DNA from: Snodgrassella alvi
GTDB lineage: Bacteria > Pseudomonadota > Gammaproteobacteria > Burkholderiales > Neisseriaceae
NCBI RefSeq assembly: GCF_002777825.1
Contig: NZ_MEIR01000080.1
Location: 310,001 to 374,000 of the forward strand
Length of the DNA stretch: 64,000 nt
Direction: 5' to 3'
Below the pieces are notes generated by a model. That model searched no databases and was not told the DNA's origin. It saw only the letters and a program-made list of their open reading frames with translations. The position numbers and the translations under genes are program-made. Position 1 is the first letter of the stretch; each line of letters starts with the position of its first letter. Shown piece by piece: positions 1 through 9,502 of this stretch.

Positions 1-368
1 GGCAAGGCAGGCATTTCCTGCCCCCACTGACCATCCATTAATCCGGCTCCAATCTGATAGGCACAATAATATAAAGGTATATAAGTTAGTGGGTTGGTAT
101 ACAACGTCGTCAGCAACGCCAGTGGTAAATGTGTGCGCACAATATAAGCAACAATTAAAGCCGTAAGCATTTGCGTTGGCCCGGGCATCAGCCCGCAAAA
201 CATCCCTACTGCCACAGCCGAAGCTGCTCGCTCACGGTTTAGCTGCCAGAAATACGGTTGATTAAACCAGCGTGCAAAGGGTTTAAACCATGGTGAAGCA
301 AACAGTGATGCCTGAGTTGGCATTTTTTGCCTTATATGCTGCATCCATTTGACCACACGATTACGCAT
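1..368 (-). CDS. DUF2062 domain membrane protein (partial, C-terminus cut by window edge)
   Basis: The minus strand reads open from an ATG at 368 to the window edge, giving about 122 residues. The segment YTNPLTYIPLYYCAY, after a hydrophobic stretch containing GMFCGLMPGPTQM, is typical of DUF2062 proteins, small inner-membrane proteins of unknown function. The N-terminus is basic and rich in aromatic residues, then two hydrophobic segments are visible. No strong Shine-Dalgarno sequence precedes the start. The family call rests on motif recognition; no biochemical function can be given. Confidence 0.72.
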   Translation of the reverse strand, partial: MRNRVVKWMQHIRQKMPTQASLFASPWFKPFARWFNQPYFWQLNRERAASAVAVGMFCGLMPGPTQMLTALIVAYIVRTHLPLALLTTLYTNPLTYIPLYYCAYQIGAGLMDGQWGQEMPAL

Positions 369-571
369 AATATCGCTCTGACTGGTTTAAAGAAAAGCAA
401 ATACAGATTTTCATACTGATTCAAAATAACCTGTTTGATTTATTGTCAGAATTAGCTATTACAGTTTGTGCTTTATCAATTTTGCACATGGACATCTGTT
501 TTGCTCAACCTGATATTTTGTTTATTTTGCCTGAAGCTTTAATATTTTAATACTGTTAATTTGAAAATAAA

Positions 572-1198
572 TTATTCCCACTCCTTTGTCCGGTGTTTCT
601 TTTTAACTAGTACATACACGGCACCATCATTGCGCTCATTCGGCTGCGCATATGCCAGCACCTCCGGATGAGCCATCAACCAGCGCCGTACCAGTGTTTT
701 TAAAACCGGCTGAAAATCTCTGGAACCCAGTCCACTGCCGTGGACTATCTCGCCAACCACACCATATTGCTGAATGTAATCAATAAATTCATTCAGCACC
801 TGCTGTGCTTCTTCCTGGCGGTAGCCATGTAAATCAACATAAGCCACAATCGGCCAGTGTTTGGCCTGTAAACGCTGGATATCAGCCTTACCACGGCCAT
901 TTTTACTGAATACCATCGGTGGCGCATCCTGTTGATTGTCACCGATGTAAAAATAGCTGGCATTGTCCAGCGTTTCTTCCTGCCGCGGGCGTAATTTAAT
1001 CGGCGTATTGTCGCGCGGGTGCTGAAACTGATTTCTTGCTTTTAATGGAATGACATCTTTACCCATTACTTCTGTAAAACTAATATCTGTCTGGCGCTTT
1101 TGTGCTGCTTTGGCCTGCTGCTGTTCTATGGCCAGACGTCTGGCTTTGGCCTGTTTACCCAGTTGCTGCAATTGATCCTGAAATGAGTTTTTAGCCAT
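572..1198 (-). CDS. Smr/MutS2-domain protein
   Basis: A 208-residue protein with a basic, glutamine- and alanine-rich N-terminal half and a C-terminal Smr domain. The domain is marked by VDLHGYRQEEA (the LDLHG-type motif) and IVHGSGLGS (the HGxG motif) and ends in a lysine-rich tail. Smr domains are nuclease-like modules that bind DNA or RNA; stand-alone versions have no settled role. The start MAKNSF at 1198 is chosen because it fits the stand-alone family. An in-frame ATG at 1234 would add 12 residues, and neither start has a convincing Shine-Dalgarno sequence. Confidence 0.82.
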   Translation of the reverse strand: MAKNSFQDQLQQLGKQAKARRLAIEQQQAKAAQKRQTDISFTEVMGKDVIPLKARNQFQHPRDNTPIKLRPRQEETLDNASYFYIGDNQQDAPPMVFSKNGRGKADIQRLQAKHWPIVAYVDLHGYRQEEAQQVLNEFIDYIQQYGVVGEIVHGSGLGSRDFQPVLKTLVRRWLMAHPEVLAYAQPNERNDGAVYVLVKKKHRTKEWE

Positions 1199-1366
1199 TG
1201 AGTGTAACCATTCACATATAAATACCATTTCCATGATTTTAACAGAGCCGCAAATTGTGCGCTAAGCTTGACTTTTATTAATTTTCTGACCGATGAAGAT
1301 AGGATTCATGCCGATTTTCAGTTATCCTAACGCAGTATTGGATATATTCATTCAGGAATAGATTTT

Positions 1367-2581
1367 ATGACGGCAAATAATGTGGTTCCATGCTCAGGAA
1401 AAGAAACTGATGTCATTATTGTTGGATCCGGCCCTGCCGGCTTAAGTCTGGCACGTGCACTGGCTCCCTCTGGGCTGTCAATTACCGTGGTAGAAAAACA
1501 GGAACTGGCTACGCTGGCACAGCCACCTTTTGATGGCAGGGAAATCGCTTTGACACATTATTCCAAGGAATTGATGCAACAACTGGATATGTGGGACAAA
1601 GTTCCAGCCGATGAGATTTATCCCTTGCGCGATGCCAAAGTAATCAACGGCTACTCCAATTATCAGCTACATTTCGAACAGCCGACTATGGCACGTGGCA
1701 AACCCGCCAACTCACTGGGTTTTTTGATCAGTAATCATAATATCCGACGCGCGGCGTATGAAGCAGTACAGCCTTTTAACAATGTCCATTTCATTGCCGG
1801 ACATAGCATTGTTAATGTGCAAAATGAAGCAGCAAATCAGATTGAGGCCACTCTCGATAATGGTCAAACTATCAGCGGAAAGCTGCTGATTGCCGCTGAC
1901 AGTCGTTTTTCCAATACACGCCGTCAGTTAGGTATTTCTGCCCAGATTCATGATTTTGGGCGTACTGTTATTGTTTTCCGTATGCGCCATACCTTGAGTA
2001 ATCAGCATACTGCGCTGGAATGTTTTCATTATGGCCGCACCCTTGCTCTGCTGCCTCTGGAAGAAAACCTGACTAACTGTGTAATAACGATTAATAATGA
2101 ACACGCAGGTGCAATACTGGCCATGTCTCCCGTTCAACTGGCAGCAGACATTACCAAACAGCTAAAGGGCAAACTTGGTGAGATGCATCTGGTTAGCACC
2201 GTTCATCATTATCCGCTAGTCGGTGTTCATGCCAACGCATTTTATGCCCAGCGCAGTGCCTTGATTGGTGACGTTGCTGTCGGCATGCATCCGGTAACTG
2301 CACATGGTTTTAACCTGGGATTGAGTGGTGTGAGCATATTAGCCAAGCTGATTAATGAAGCAGTACGCAAAGGCAAAGATATCGGTAGTCAAAGCTTACT
2401 GGCACAGTACCAGAGACAGCATATGCCTCATACTCGCGTACTGTATCACGGAACAAATGCGATGGTATCTTTATTTACCAATGACAGCCCGCCCGCCCGC
2501 CTGATGCGATCATTGGTATTGCGCATCAGCAATAACTTGCCACCGGTGAAGAAACTGATTAGTAAACAGCTAACTGGCTAA
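1367..2581 (+). CDS. ubiM: UbiH/VisC-family FAD-dependent ubiquinone hydroxylase, probably UbiM
   Basis: A 404-residue flavoprotein monooxygenase. It has an N-terminal FAD dinucleotide fold (G20-x-G22-x-x-G25) and a second FAD motif near residue 300 (GDVAVGMHPVTAHGFN). This is the class A hydroxylase fold used for ring hydroxylation in ubiquinone synthesis, working in the cytoplasm on a membrane-associated quinone precursor. UbiM is the member described from Neisseria that can hydroxylate several positions, and the VGMHPVTAHGFN wording fits it. The symbol is therefore an inference; UbiH, UbiF or UbiI type cannot be excluded without a tree. It is transcribed alone, divergent from the Smr gene, and ends at a strong hairpin. 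Confidence 0.75.
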   Translation: MTANNVVPCSGKETDVIIVGSGPAGLSLARALAPSGLSITVVEKQELATLAQPPFDGREIALTHYSKELMQQLDMWDKVPADEIYPLRDAKVINGYSNYQLHFEQPTMARGKPANSLGFLISNHNIRRAAYEAVQPFNNVHFIAGHSIVNVQNEAANQIEATLDNGQTISGKLLIAADSRFSNTRRQLGISAQIHDFGRTVIVFRMRHTLSNQHTALECFHYGRTLALLPLEENLTNCVITINNEHAGAILAMSPVQLAADITKQLKGKLGEMHLVSTVHHYPLVGVHANAFYAQRSALIGDVAVGMHPVTAHGFNLGLSGVSILAKLINEAVRKGKDIGSQSLLAQYQRQHMPHTRVLYHGTNAMVSLFTNDSPPARLMRSLVLRISNNLPPVKKLISKQLTG

Positions 2582-2600
2582 TCAGCCTGAGTTACCATAC

Positions 2601-2640
2601 AAAATGCCTGCTGGTAGATACTCTGATAGCAGGCATTTTT
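2601..2640 (+). terminator. Rho-independent terminator between ubiM-like gene and pyrF
   Basis: The inverted repeat AAATGCCTGCT / AGCAGGCATTT is followed by a T run. It starts 20 bases after the upstream stop codon. Four A residues on the other side allow it to serve the convergent pyrF gene as well. Confidence 0.85.
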
Positions 2641-2664
2641 AAATATATATTAATGTATTCTGGC

Positions 2665-3393
2665 TTATATCAGACCATTATTAATTTGCTGCAATAGCTC
2701 GGCTGGATTCTTGCTTTGGGTAATTGGTCGCCCCATTACAAGATAACTACTACCAGCAGCCAGAGCTGCTTTAGGTGTCATAATACGGCGCTGGTCATCT
2801 TCAATTGTATTGTGCAGGCGGATGCCGGGCGTAACCAGTAAAAATTCTTCTCCCAGTTGCTGGCGCAATAAGGAAGCTTCCTGCGCAGAACAAACTACAC
2901 CATCCAGTCCTGACTGCTGGGTCAGCTTTGCCAGACGTGATACGGCTTCGGCTATAGGTGTGTTTACACCAGTTTCAGCCAATTCTGCCTGAGTCATGCT
3001 GGTTAAAACAGTTACCGCAATCAATAATGGTGGCTGACTGCAATTACTTATGGCTTCTGCGGCAGCCTCCATCATTCTTCGCCCTCCCGAAGCATGCATG
3101 TCTACCATCCATATCCCCATATCAGCAGCCACCTTACAGGCAGAAGCAACGGTATTTGGAATGTCATGGTATTTTAAATCCAGAAAAACGCGATAGCCCT
3201 GTAATACCAGTTGTTCAACCAGATAGCGTCCGGTGGCGGTAAACAGCTCCTTGCCGATTTTAAGCTGACACAAATTAGGGTCTAGCTGGCGCACAAAATC
3301 CAGTGTTGTTTCTGCATTGGCAAAATCCAGCGCAACAATCACAGGTTTTGCTGGCTGATTAATCAGGGTGTTATCAAGCATTAATGGATTCAT
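2665..3393 (-). CDS. pyrF: Orotidine-5'-phosphate decarboxylase
   Basis: A 242-residue TIM-barrel enzyme that decarboxylates OMP to UMP, the last step of de novo pyrimidine synthesis. Visible family motifs are VALDFAN, the catalytic DLKYHDIPNT (Lys and Asp), DMHASGG, VTPGIR and VMGRPIT. The start is the ATG at 3393 (MNPLMLDN), preceded by GAAGA at a suitable distance; a longer reading would have to begin with TTG at 3411. It lies downstream of lapA-lapB in the same order as in E. coli (lapA-lapB-pyrF), although about 140 bases separate lapB from pyrF. Confidence 0.96.
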   Translation of the reverse strand: MNPLMLDNTLINQPAKPVIVALDFANAETTLDFVRQLDPNLCQLKIGKELFTATGRYLVEQLVLQGYRVFLDLKYHDIPNTVASACKVAADMGIWMVDMHASGGRRMMEAAAEAISNCSQPPLLIAVTVLTSMTQAELAETGVNTPIAEAVSRLAKLTQQSGLDGVVCSAQEASLLRQQLGEEFLLVTPGIRLHNTIEDDQRRIMTPKAALAAGSSYLVMGRPITQSKNPAELLQQINNGLI

Positions 3394-3535
3394 ATTCTTC
3401 AGGGTTAACAATTAAATATAAAATGCAACTACCCAAATTATCCAAAATTCTAATTTCAATTTGAGTAGTTAATTTCACTGATTGATGGCTGTGCACAGCT
3501 GAGGCTGCTTATTTGTTTAAAAGCTTATCAGGAGG

Positions 3536-4720
3536 CTAAACATCGATACGGTTAGGAGTAAATGTTTCCCACTTATTACAGGCTGGGCAGTGCCAGAAAT
3601 AAACCTGTGATTTAAAATGACAATGGCGGCAACGGTACATGACAGATTTCTGCATCTGCATACCCACTACTGAGCGCATCATGTCGACATCAACTTTCCA
3701 TTTCGGATTAATATTGGTCTGCAATACCCCGAGTAAACGGTAAGTTCCGGAAAGAGTGGGTCTGCGCCGTACCAGATCAATAACAATTTCTATAGCCTTG
3801 TCTTCACCATAGACAGGCAAAGATTTTTCATATATCACACCAGACAAATCCAGCTGCGGGAAAGTCTGTGCAAAACCAATCAATACTTCAATTCCGTCAG
3901 CGGCTTTCTGCAAACCATCATAAGCATCATACAAACGCTCACCTACCAGACTCAGATATTCGTAATTCTGCTTTTCTATAGCACTATAAGCATCTATTGC
4001 AGCCTGATAATTTTGCTGTTTCAGCTCCACATCACCCAGAATCATATTGGCACGGCTGCATTTGCGGTTTACGGCCAGCGCCTGAAAAATATATTCTCGT
4101 GCTTTGTTGTACTCTGATTGATACAATGCCAATTGGGCTAGTTCACAGTAAAACTGGGCAATTTCAAACTGGTAAGTCTGATCTCCGGTACTGAGTTCCT
4201 CTGCCAGCTTAATGGCTTTCTCCCAATCGCGATCCTGCTGGTAAATGTTCAGCAGGATCTGACGCGCCTGTCTGGCTTTACTGCCATTAAGTAAACCAAC
4301 CAGTATCTGTTCTGCACGGTCAACCAGACCGGCTACCTGATAGTCCTGACCAAGCTCAAACATTACTGTATCACGACGTTCTGCAATGGTTTCTGGCAAC
4401 TCCAGCAACCTTTGGTGCAAGGTAATGGCTTTATCGTTCTCACCACGCTGGCGATACAGCTTGCCCAAAGTTAAATGTAGTTCATAAGTGCTTTGGCGAG
4501 CATCATCTTGCTGATCTACCACTCCTGCCAGCTCTCGCACAGCCACTGCACTTTTACGCTCAACCAGAGCATCCAGACTTTTATAAAATCCTTCTGGGAT
4601 GGCTTTCGCCTGCTTCAACACTGTACGCATGTCCACGCGTGCAGCAAACCAGCCCATGGCAAAAAATACCGGTAGCATAAAAACCGGCGCCAGCCACATC
4701 CAGAAATCATTATTATCCAT
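3536..4720 (-). CDS. lapB: Lipopolysaccharide assembly protein B (YciM)
   Basis: A 394-residue protein close to the E. coli LapB length of 389. It has an N-terminal membrane anchor (MLPVFFAMGWFAAR), a long run of tetratricopeptide repeats across roughly residues 70-350, and a C-terminal rubredoxin-type metal site with two C-x-x-C pairs (CRHC and CPAC). In E. coli LapB tunes LPS synthesis by promoting FtsH degradation of LpxC. It follows lapA by 19 bases, so the two are probably co-transcribed. The N-terminal anchor and the metal knuckle are both intact. Confidence 0.93.
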   Translation of the reverse strand: MDNNDFWMWLAPVFMLPVFFAMGWFAARVDMRTVLKQAKAIPEGFYKSLDALVERKSAVAVRELAGVVDQQDDARQSTYELHLTLGKLYRQRGENDKAITLHQRLLELPETIAERRDTVMFELGQDYQVAGLVDRAEQILVGLLNGSKARQARQILLNIYQQDRDWEKAIKLAEELSTGDQTYQFEIAQFYCELAQLALYQSEYNKAREYIFQALAVNRKCSRANMILGDVELKQQNYQAAIDAYSAIEKQNYEYLSLVGERLYDAYDGLQKAADGIEVLIGFAQTFPQLDLSGVIYEKSLPVYGEDKAIEIVIDLVRRRPTLSGTYRLLGVLQTNINPKWKVDVDMMRSVVGMQMQKSVMYRCRHCHFKSQVYFWHCPACNKWETFTPNRIDV

Positions 4721-4739
4721 ACTAACTGCTTACTTTCTT

Positions 4740-5063
4740 CTACTCTTTGATATTAGTGGATTCTGCCGATTTAACTGTCACAACATTTTCGGCATTTACA
4801 GTCTGACTGGCCGCTTTAACTTGTTTATTAAGTTGGTTCTGCAGCTGATTAACCTGGCTGCGCAGGCGCAGCAAGCGGCCAAACATGGCAAAAACGCCAA
4901 AAACAGCACCGATAATAAAGAATATCAGCAAGAGCACAATTAACGGTAAATTCACCATCTGCCCGGGCAGATAATTAAATGCAATCAATTGTGTGTTACT
5001 AATAGCCAATAATAAAAATGCCAGCAACACCACTATTTTTATTAATGTATAAATAATCTTCAT
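4740..5063 (-). CDS. lapA: Lipopolysaccharide assembly protein A domain protein (DUF1049)
   Basis: A 107-residue inner-membrane protein. It has two hydrophobic helices (about residues 5-25 and 40-64) separated by a short segment containing FNYLPGQMVNLPL, which is typical of LapA/DUF1049, followed by a heptad-like coiled-coil stretch rich in Leu and Gln. LapA is the partner of LapB, which starts 19 bases downstream. The gene is divergent from ilvE across a 330-base interval. Confidence 0.88.
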   Translation of the reverse strand: MKIIYTLIKIVVLLAFLLLAISNTQLIAFNYLPGQMVNLPLIVLLLIFFIIGAVFGVFAMFGRLLRLRSQVNQLQNQLNKQVKAASQTVNAENVVTVKSAESTNIKE

Positions 5064-5252
5064 GCCTATCCACCCTGTAAAGCATCGTTTTCTGAAAAAA
5101 CAACTATATGCCAGATACCAGCCAGTTTATCCAAGAAGCAGCACAGTTTAAACGATTTCTCTGCTTTTTAGCAAAAGCTGACTGTGTTTTTAGCATTGGC
5201 AAGTAAAATAGGCAGTGTATAATATTTACGTTTACATAAAGTAACGGCAACC
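5064..5252. other. lapA / ilvE divergent intergenic region
   Basis: This is non-coding sequence between divergent genes. The side next to ilvE carries a good sigma-70 promoter (separate entry). No obvious matching promoter for lapA was picked out by eye. Confidence 0.5.
5196..5223 (+). promoter_or_regulatory. Predicted sigma-70 promoter of ilvE
   Basis: TTGGCA at 5196-5201 and a perfect TATAAT at 5218-5223 are separated by 16 bases. Transcription would begin near 5230, leaving a leader of about 165 bases before the ilvE start codon. That leader contains a short ORF. Confidence 0.65.
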
Positions 5253-5432
5253 ATGGCTAAAGCTAAGACCACAGGCTGCTTTTACCATTATTTTTTCTGT
5301 ACTGCCCAAGTCATCAACTCTGCCTTGCCCTATCCATTGCAAGACAGGGTTCCGGCCACGCAGCTTAATGTCTTAATTTTGGAGAAGTTTTATTATGTCT
5401 ATGGCCGATCGCGACGGTTTTATCTGGTTTAA
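5253..5432 (+). CDS. Candidate upstream ORF / leader peptide overlapping the start of ilvE
   Basis: An ATG at 5253 opens a 59-codon frame that runs out of frame through the ilvE start codon and stops at 5430-5432, 38 bases inside ilvE. The predicted peptide has an aromatic cluster near its N-terminus (CFYHYFFC) and a Leu/Ile/Val-rich stretch later (NVLILEKFYYV). Its position just after a predicted promoter is what a leader peptide would show. There is no convincing Shine-Dalgarno sequence and no clear terminator/antiterminator pair, so it may be chance. Confidence 0.25.
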   Translation: MAKAKTTGCFYHYFFCTAQVINSALPYPLQDRVPATQLNVLILEKFYYVYGRSRRFYLV

Positions 5433-6318
5433 TGGTAATCTAGTTGACTGGCGAAATGCCCAAACCCACGTATTAACCCACACATTACATTATGGCATGG
5501 GGGTTTTTGAAGGCGTACGTGCCTACGAAGCTCAGCATGGAACAGCCATCTTTCGTTTGCACGATCATACTAAACGCCTGTTCAATTCAGCCAAAATTAC
5601 TGGAATGCATCTACCGTTTTCGCAGGAACAAATTAATCAGGCGCATATTGAAGTAGTTAAAGCCAACAAACTGGCTTCATGCTATTTCCGCCCAATGGCC
5701 TTTTATGGTTCGAACAAACTGGGCGTAGCTCCAGATCAGGATGATGTACAGGTAATTGTTGCGGCCTGGCCTTGGGGTGCCTATTTGGGTGAAGAAGGAA
5801 TGCAACGTGGTATTCGCGTGCAAATCAGCTCTTTTACCCGCCATCACCCAAATATCACCATGATTAAAGCCAAAGCCAATGGTAATTACATGAACTCCAT
5901 CATGGCTAATACTGAGGCAACACGCAATGGTTATGATGAGGCCATCATGCTGGATTCAAATGGCTTTGTTGCCGAAGGTTCAGGTGAAAATATCTTTATT
6001 ATTAATGATGGAAAACTCTATACTCCTGCTCTGGATGCTGCTCTGGATGGGATTACCCGGCGTACTGTCATGGCAATTGCCGCCGATATGCAATTAACTA
6101 TCACTGAAAAACGCATTACTCGTGACGAAGTTTATTGTGCTGATGAAGTATTCTTCACTGGCACAGCAGCAGAAGTGACACCAATCCGAGAAGTGGATGG
6201 TCGCGTTATCGGCTGTGGAGCCCGCGGTTCTTTAACCACAGAAATTCAGCAGCGTTATTTTGAAATTGTTCATGGCAAAAATGCCAAGTATGAATCTTGG
6301 TTAACCTATATTGACTAA
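5395..6318 (+). CDS. ilvE: Branched-chain amino acid aminotransferase
   Basis: A 307-residue class IV PLP-dependent aminotransferase that interconverts Leu, Ile and Val with their 2-oxo acids. Family motifs are HYGMGVFEGVRAY near the N-terminus, the IKAKANGNYMNS segment containing the PLP lysine, EGSGENIF, and FFTGTAAEVTPI near the C-terminus. The start ATG at 5395 is preceded by GGAGAAG, a good ribosome binding site. No other ilv gene is adjacent. Confidence 0.96.
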   Translation: MSMADRDGFIWFNGNLVDWRNAQTHVLTHTLHYGMGVFEGVRAYEAQHGTAIFRLHDHTKRLFNSAKITGMHLPFSQEQINQAHIEVVKANKLASCYFRPMAFYGSNKLGVAPDQDDVQVIVAAWPWGAYLGEEGMQRGIRVQISSFTRHHPNITMIKAKANGNYMNSIMANTEATRNGYDEAIMLDSNGFVAEGSGENIFIINDGKLYTPALDAALDGITRRTVMAIAADMQLTITEKRITRDEVYCADEVFFTGTAAEVTPIREVDGRVIGCGARGSLTTEIQQRYFEIVHGKNAKYESWLTYID

Positions 6319-6405
6319 TCAACAGGTAGCAGACCTGATAAACAGAGTATTTATTGTAATCAGGCCTGCTTTATATGATCGCTTTTTAGCTGAACTAAAG
6401 AAAAT

Positions 6406-6600
6406 ATGATGAGTAATACTGCCCAATCTGTTACCACTATTACCCCACATGATTTACCTTTGATATGCACCGGATCGGAAAATGGAAACTGGAATGGTCA
6501 TCCACGAGTGTTTTTACCAATTCAGTCCAACAGCAGCATTGAGTGTCCTTATTGTGGCAAGCAATACCATCTGGATGGCCTTGCTGAAAATCACCATTAA
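6406..6600 (+). CDS. Small zinc-finger domain protein (zf-CHCC / NDUFS6-like)
   Basis: A 64-residue protein whose C-terminal half carries H-P-R-V-F-L-P-I followed by CPYCGKQY and a downstream histidine. This matches the short zf-CHCC zinc-finger proteins common in beta-proteobacteria, which are related to the NDUFS6 subunit of mitochondrial complex I. The function of the bacterial protein is not established. It lies 87 bases after ilvE, and the second codon is also ATG. Confidence 0.8.
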   Translation: MMSNTAQSVTTITPHDLPLICTGSENGNWNGHPRVFLPIQSNSSIECPYCGKQYHLDGLAENHH

Positions 6601-6729
6601 AGATTTACTTCCCTACTGCATAGCCGGCAGCCTATTTCCCTGTCGCCTCAGTGCCTGAAAATTTAATCATCGCGAGTATTGTGGTACAGTTACTGCCATT
6701 TATTCATCCAAACATGGTTACAATAATAA

Positions 6730-7695
<966 letters not shown>

Positions 7696-7712
7696 TTGTT
7701 TTATTTGCCAGA

Positions 7713-7750
7713 AAATCGGCCAGCCGAATATACATCAGCTGGCCGGTTTT
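7713..7750 (+). terminator. Rho-independent terminator after trxB
   Basis: The stem CGGCCAGC (7717-7724) / GCTGGCCG (7738-7745) is flanked by A and T runs that extend it. Confidence 0.85.
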
Positions 7751-7847
7751 AAAGTTTCTACTCCATACAAGAATTTCGCGTAAAAGTAAATATTAGTTAT
7801 AATGCGACCTTTAAGCTAAACACAAATCACGTTCAAGGATAATAATT

Positions 7848-8657
7848 ATGGGCTTTTTGCAAGGCAAAAAAATCCTCATCACTGGTATGATTTCTGAACG
7901 CTCTATCGCCTATGGTATTGCCAAAGCCTGCCATGAACAGGGCGCAGAACTGGCTTTTACCTATGTAGTAGACAAACTGGAAGACCGGGTACGCAAAATG
8001 GCGGCCGGACTTGGTTCCGAACTGGTGTATCGCTGCGATGTACAGAGTGATGAAGAAATCAATCAGTTATTTGCTGATTTAGGCCAAAGCTGGTCACAAC
8101 TGGATGGACTGGTACACGCCATTGCTTTTGCACCGAAAGAAGCTTTAAACGGGGATTTTCTAGATAGCATTACTCGCGAAGCATTCATGACTGCTCACGA
8201 AGTATCTGCCTATAGCTTGCCTGCACTAGCTAAAGCTGCACGGCCATTAATGAGTGGCCATAACAGTTCTATTCTGGCACTTACCTATCTGGGTGCTGTA
8301 CGTGCTATTCCCAATTATAATGTGATGGGTATGGCCAAGGCTTCGCTGGAGGCTGGTATCCGCTTTACTGCTGCCTGTCTGGGACAGGAAGGTATTCGCT
8401 GTAATGGCATTTCAGCCGGTCCGATTAAAACACTGGCAGCCTCTGGCATTGCCAATTTCAGTCGCCTACTGGCGCATGTTTCAGCGCAAAATCCGATTCG
8501 CCGCAATATCACCATTGAAGAAGTGGGTAATACTGCTGCTTTCCTATTATCCGATCTCGCTTCCGGCATCACCGGTGAAATCACCTATGTTGATGGTGGC
8601 TACAGCATTAATGCTCTGGGTGTACCAGAAGATTTGGTTAGCACGCATAATAGCTGA
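7848..8657 (+). CDS. fabI: Enoyl-[acyl-carrier-protein] reductase (NADH)
   Basis: A 269-residue short-chain dehydrogenase that carries out the last reduction of each fatty-acid elongation cycle. It has the FabI-specific N-terminus LITGMISERSIAYGIA in place of the usual GxxxGxG. The catalytic Y157-x6-K164 pair sits in NYNVMGMAKASLE, and GITGEITYVDGGY lies near the C-terminus. A TATAAT at 7798-7803 is a plausible -10 box, but its -35 match is poor. The gene stands alone between trxB and mscL. Confidence 0.96.
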   Translation: MGFLQGKKILITGMISERSIAYGIAKACHEQGAELAFTYVVDKLEDRVRKMAAGLGSELVYRCDVQSDEEINQLFADLGQSWSQLDGLVHAIAFAPKEALNGDFLDSITREAFMTAHEVSAYSLPALAKAARPLMSGHNSSILALTYLGAVRAIPNYNVMGMAKASLEAGIRFTAACLGQEGIRCNGISAGPIKTLAASGIANFSRLLAHVSAQNPIRRNITIEEVGNTAAFLLSDLASGITGEITYVDGGYSINALGVPEDLVSTHNS

Positions 8658-8798
8658 TTCACAACGATTTATACAAAGCTGCTTGAATTTCCGTTCGTGC
8701 AGCTTTTATTATTTTTACATTGCATAACCCTGCTCAGGCTTGCCTACTTGCATAATCGCGCTACCATAAAACCAAGTATTTTATTTTATTCCGACCAT

Positions 8799-8803
8799 GG
8801 AGG
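8799..8803 (+). promoter_or_regulatory. Ribosome binding site that decides the mscL start
   Basis: GGAGG lies 5 bases before the ATG at 8809. It overlaps the codon after the alternative ATG at 8797, so translation from 8809 is clearly favoured. Confidence 0.75.
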
Positions 8804-8808
8804 CAGGC

Positions 8809-9258
8809 ATGAAATTTTTGGAACAGTTTAAAGCTTTTTTATTGCGTGGTAATGTAATCGATCTGGCTGTCGGCATGGTAGTGGGTACGGCCTTTACCAA
8901 TATGGTGAAATCACTGGTAGATAATGTGATTATGCCACCGATAGGGTTACTGATTGGCGGAGTGGATTTTTCTAATCTGTTTTTTACTTTGCGCAATGGC
9001 CCAAAATCGCCCGGCCCTTATGAAACACTTGGTGCTGCACAGGCTGCCGGAGCGGTAACACTTAATATCGGCCTATTTATTAACACTGTTATCAGCCTGA
9101 TTATTGTTGGCTTCGCCATTTTTATGGTTGTTAAAGCAATTAATAAGCTGCATAAAAATCCCCCGCCTAAAACCACGACTAAACAGTGCCCACAATGCTG
9201 TACTGAAATTCCGCTAGAAGCCAAACGCTGCCCGAACTGTACTTCTGAGCTAAGTTGA
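8809..9258 (+). CDS. mscL: Large-conductance mechanosensitive channel with C-terminal zinc ribbon
   Basis: A 149-residue MscL, the homopentameric inner-membrane safety valve that opens under hypo-osmotic shock. The N-terminal helix and TM1 (FLLRGNVIDLAVGMVVGTAF...IMPPIGLLIGG) are canonical, and TM2 lies at about residues 85-110. In place of the usual short charged C-terminal helix, the protein ends in a zinc-ribbon-like segment with CPQC (followed by a third Cys) and CPNC. The start at 8809 is set by a strong GGAGG; an upstream ATG at 8797 is less likely. Confidence 0.93.
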   Translation: MKFLEQFKAFLLRGNVIDLAVGMVVGTAFTNMVKSLVDNVIMPPIGLLIGGVDFSNLFFTLRNGPKSPGPYETLGAAQAAGAVTLNIGLFINTVISLIIVGFAIFMVVKAINKLHKNPPPKTTTKQCPQCCTEIPLEAKRCPNCTSELS

Positions 9259-9331
9259 TTTAAATCATTGTTTTACTTTAAAAGTGATGTACACTGCACA
9301 CCAGCTAAAATTTGGCTTGTTCCGAATATTC

Positions 9332-9361
9332 AAAAGCTACATACTGCTTGTAGCTTTTTTT
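9332..9361 (+). terminator. Rho-independent terminator after mscL
   Basis: The inverted repeat AAAAGCTACA / TGTAGCTTTT around a 7-base loop runs into a T run. Confidence 0.82.
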
Positions 9362-9502
9362 GCGCCAGAACAAACTGTGTATTTTGCCCATGGATTAGGT
9401 ACTGATAATTTGTCGCGACCATATCCATAGAGATTGCAACACTTTATAGCCTACAGGCATAAGCTAACACAGGAAATTTAAACTCGACTGTCAGGAATAA
9501 CA

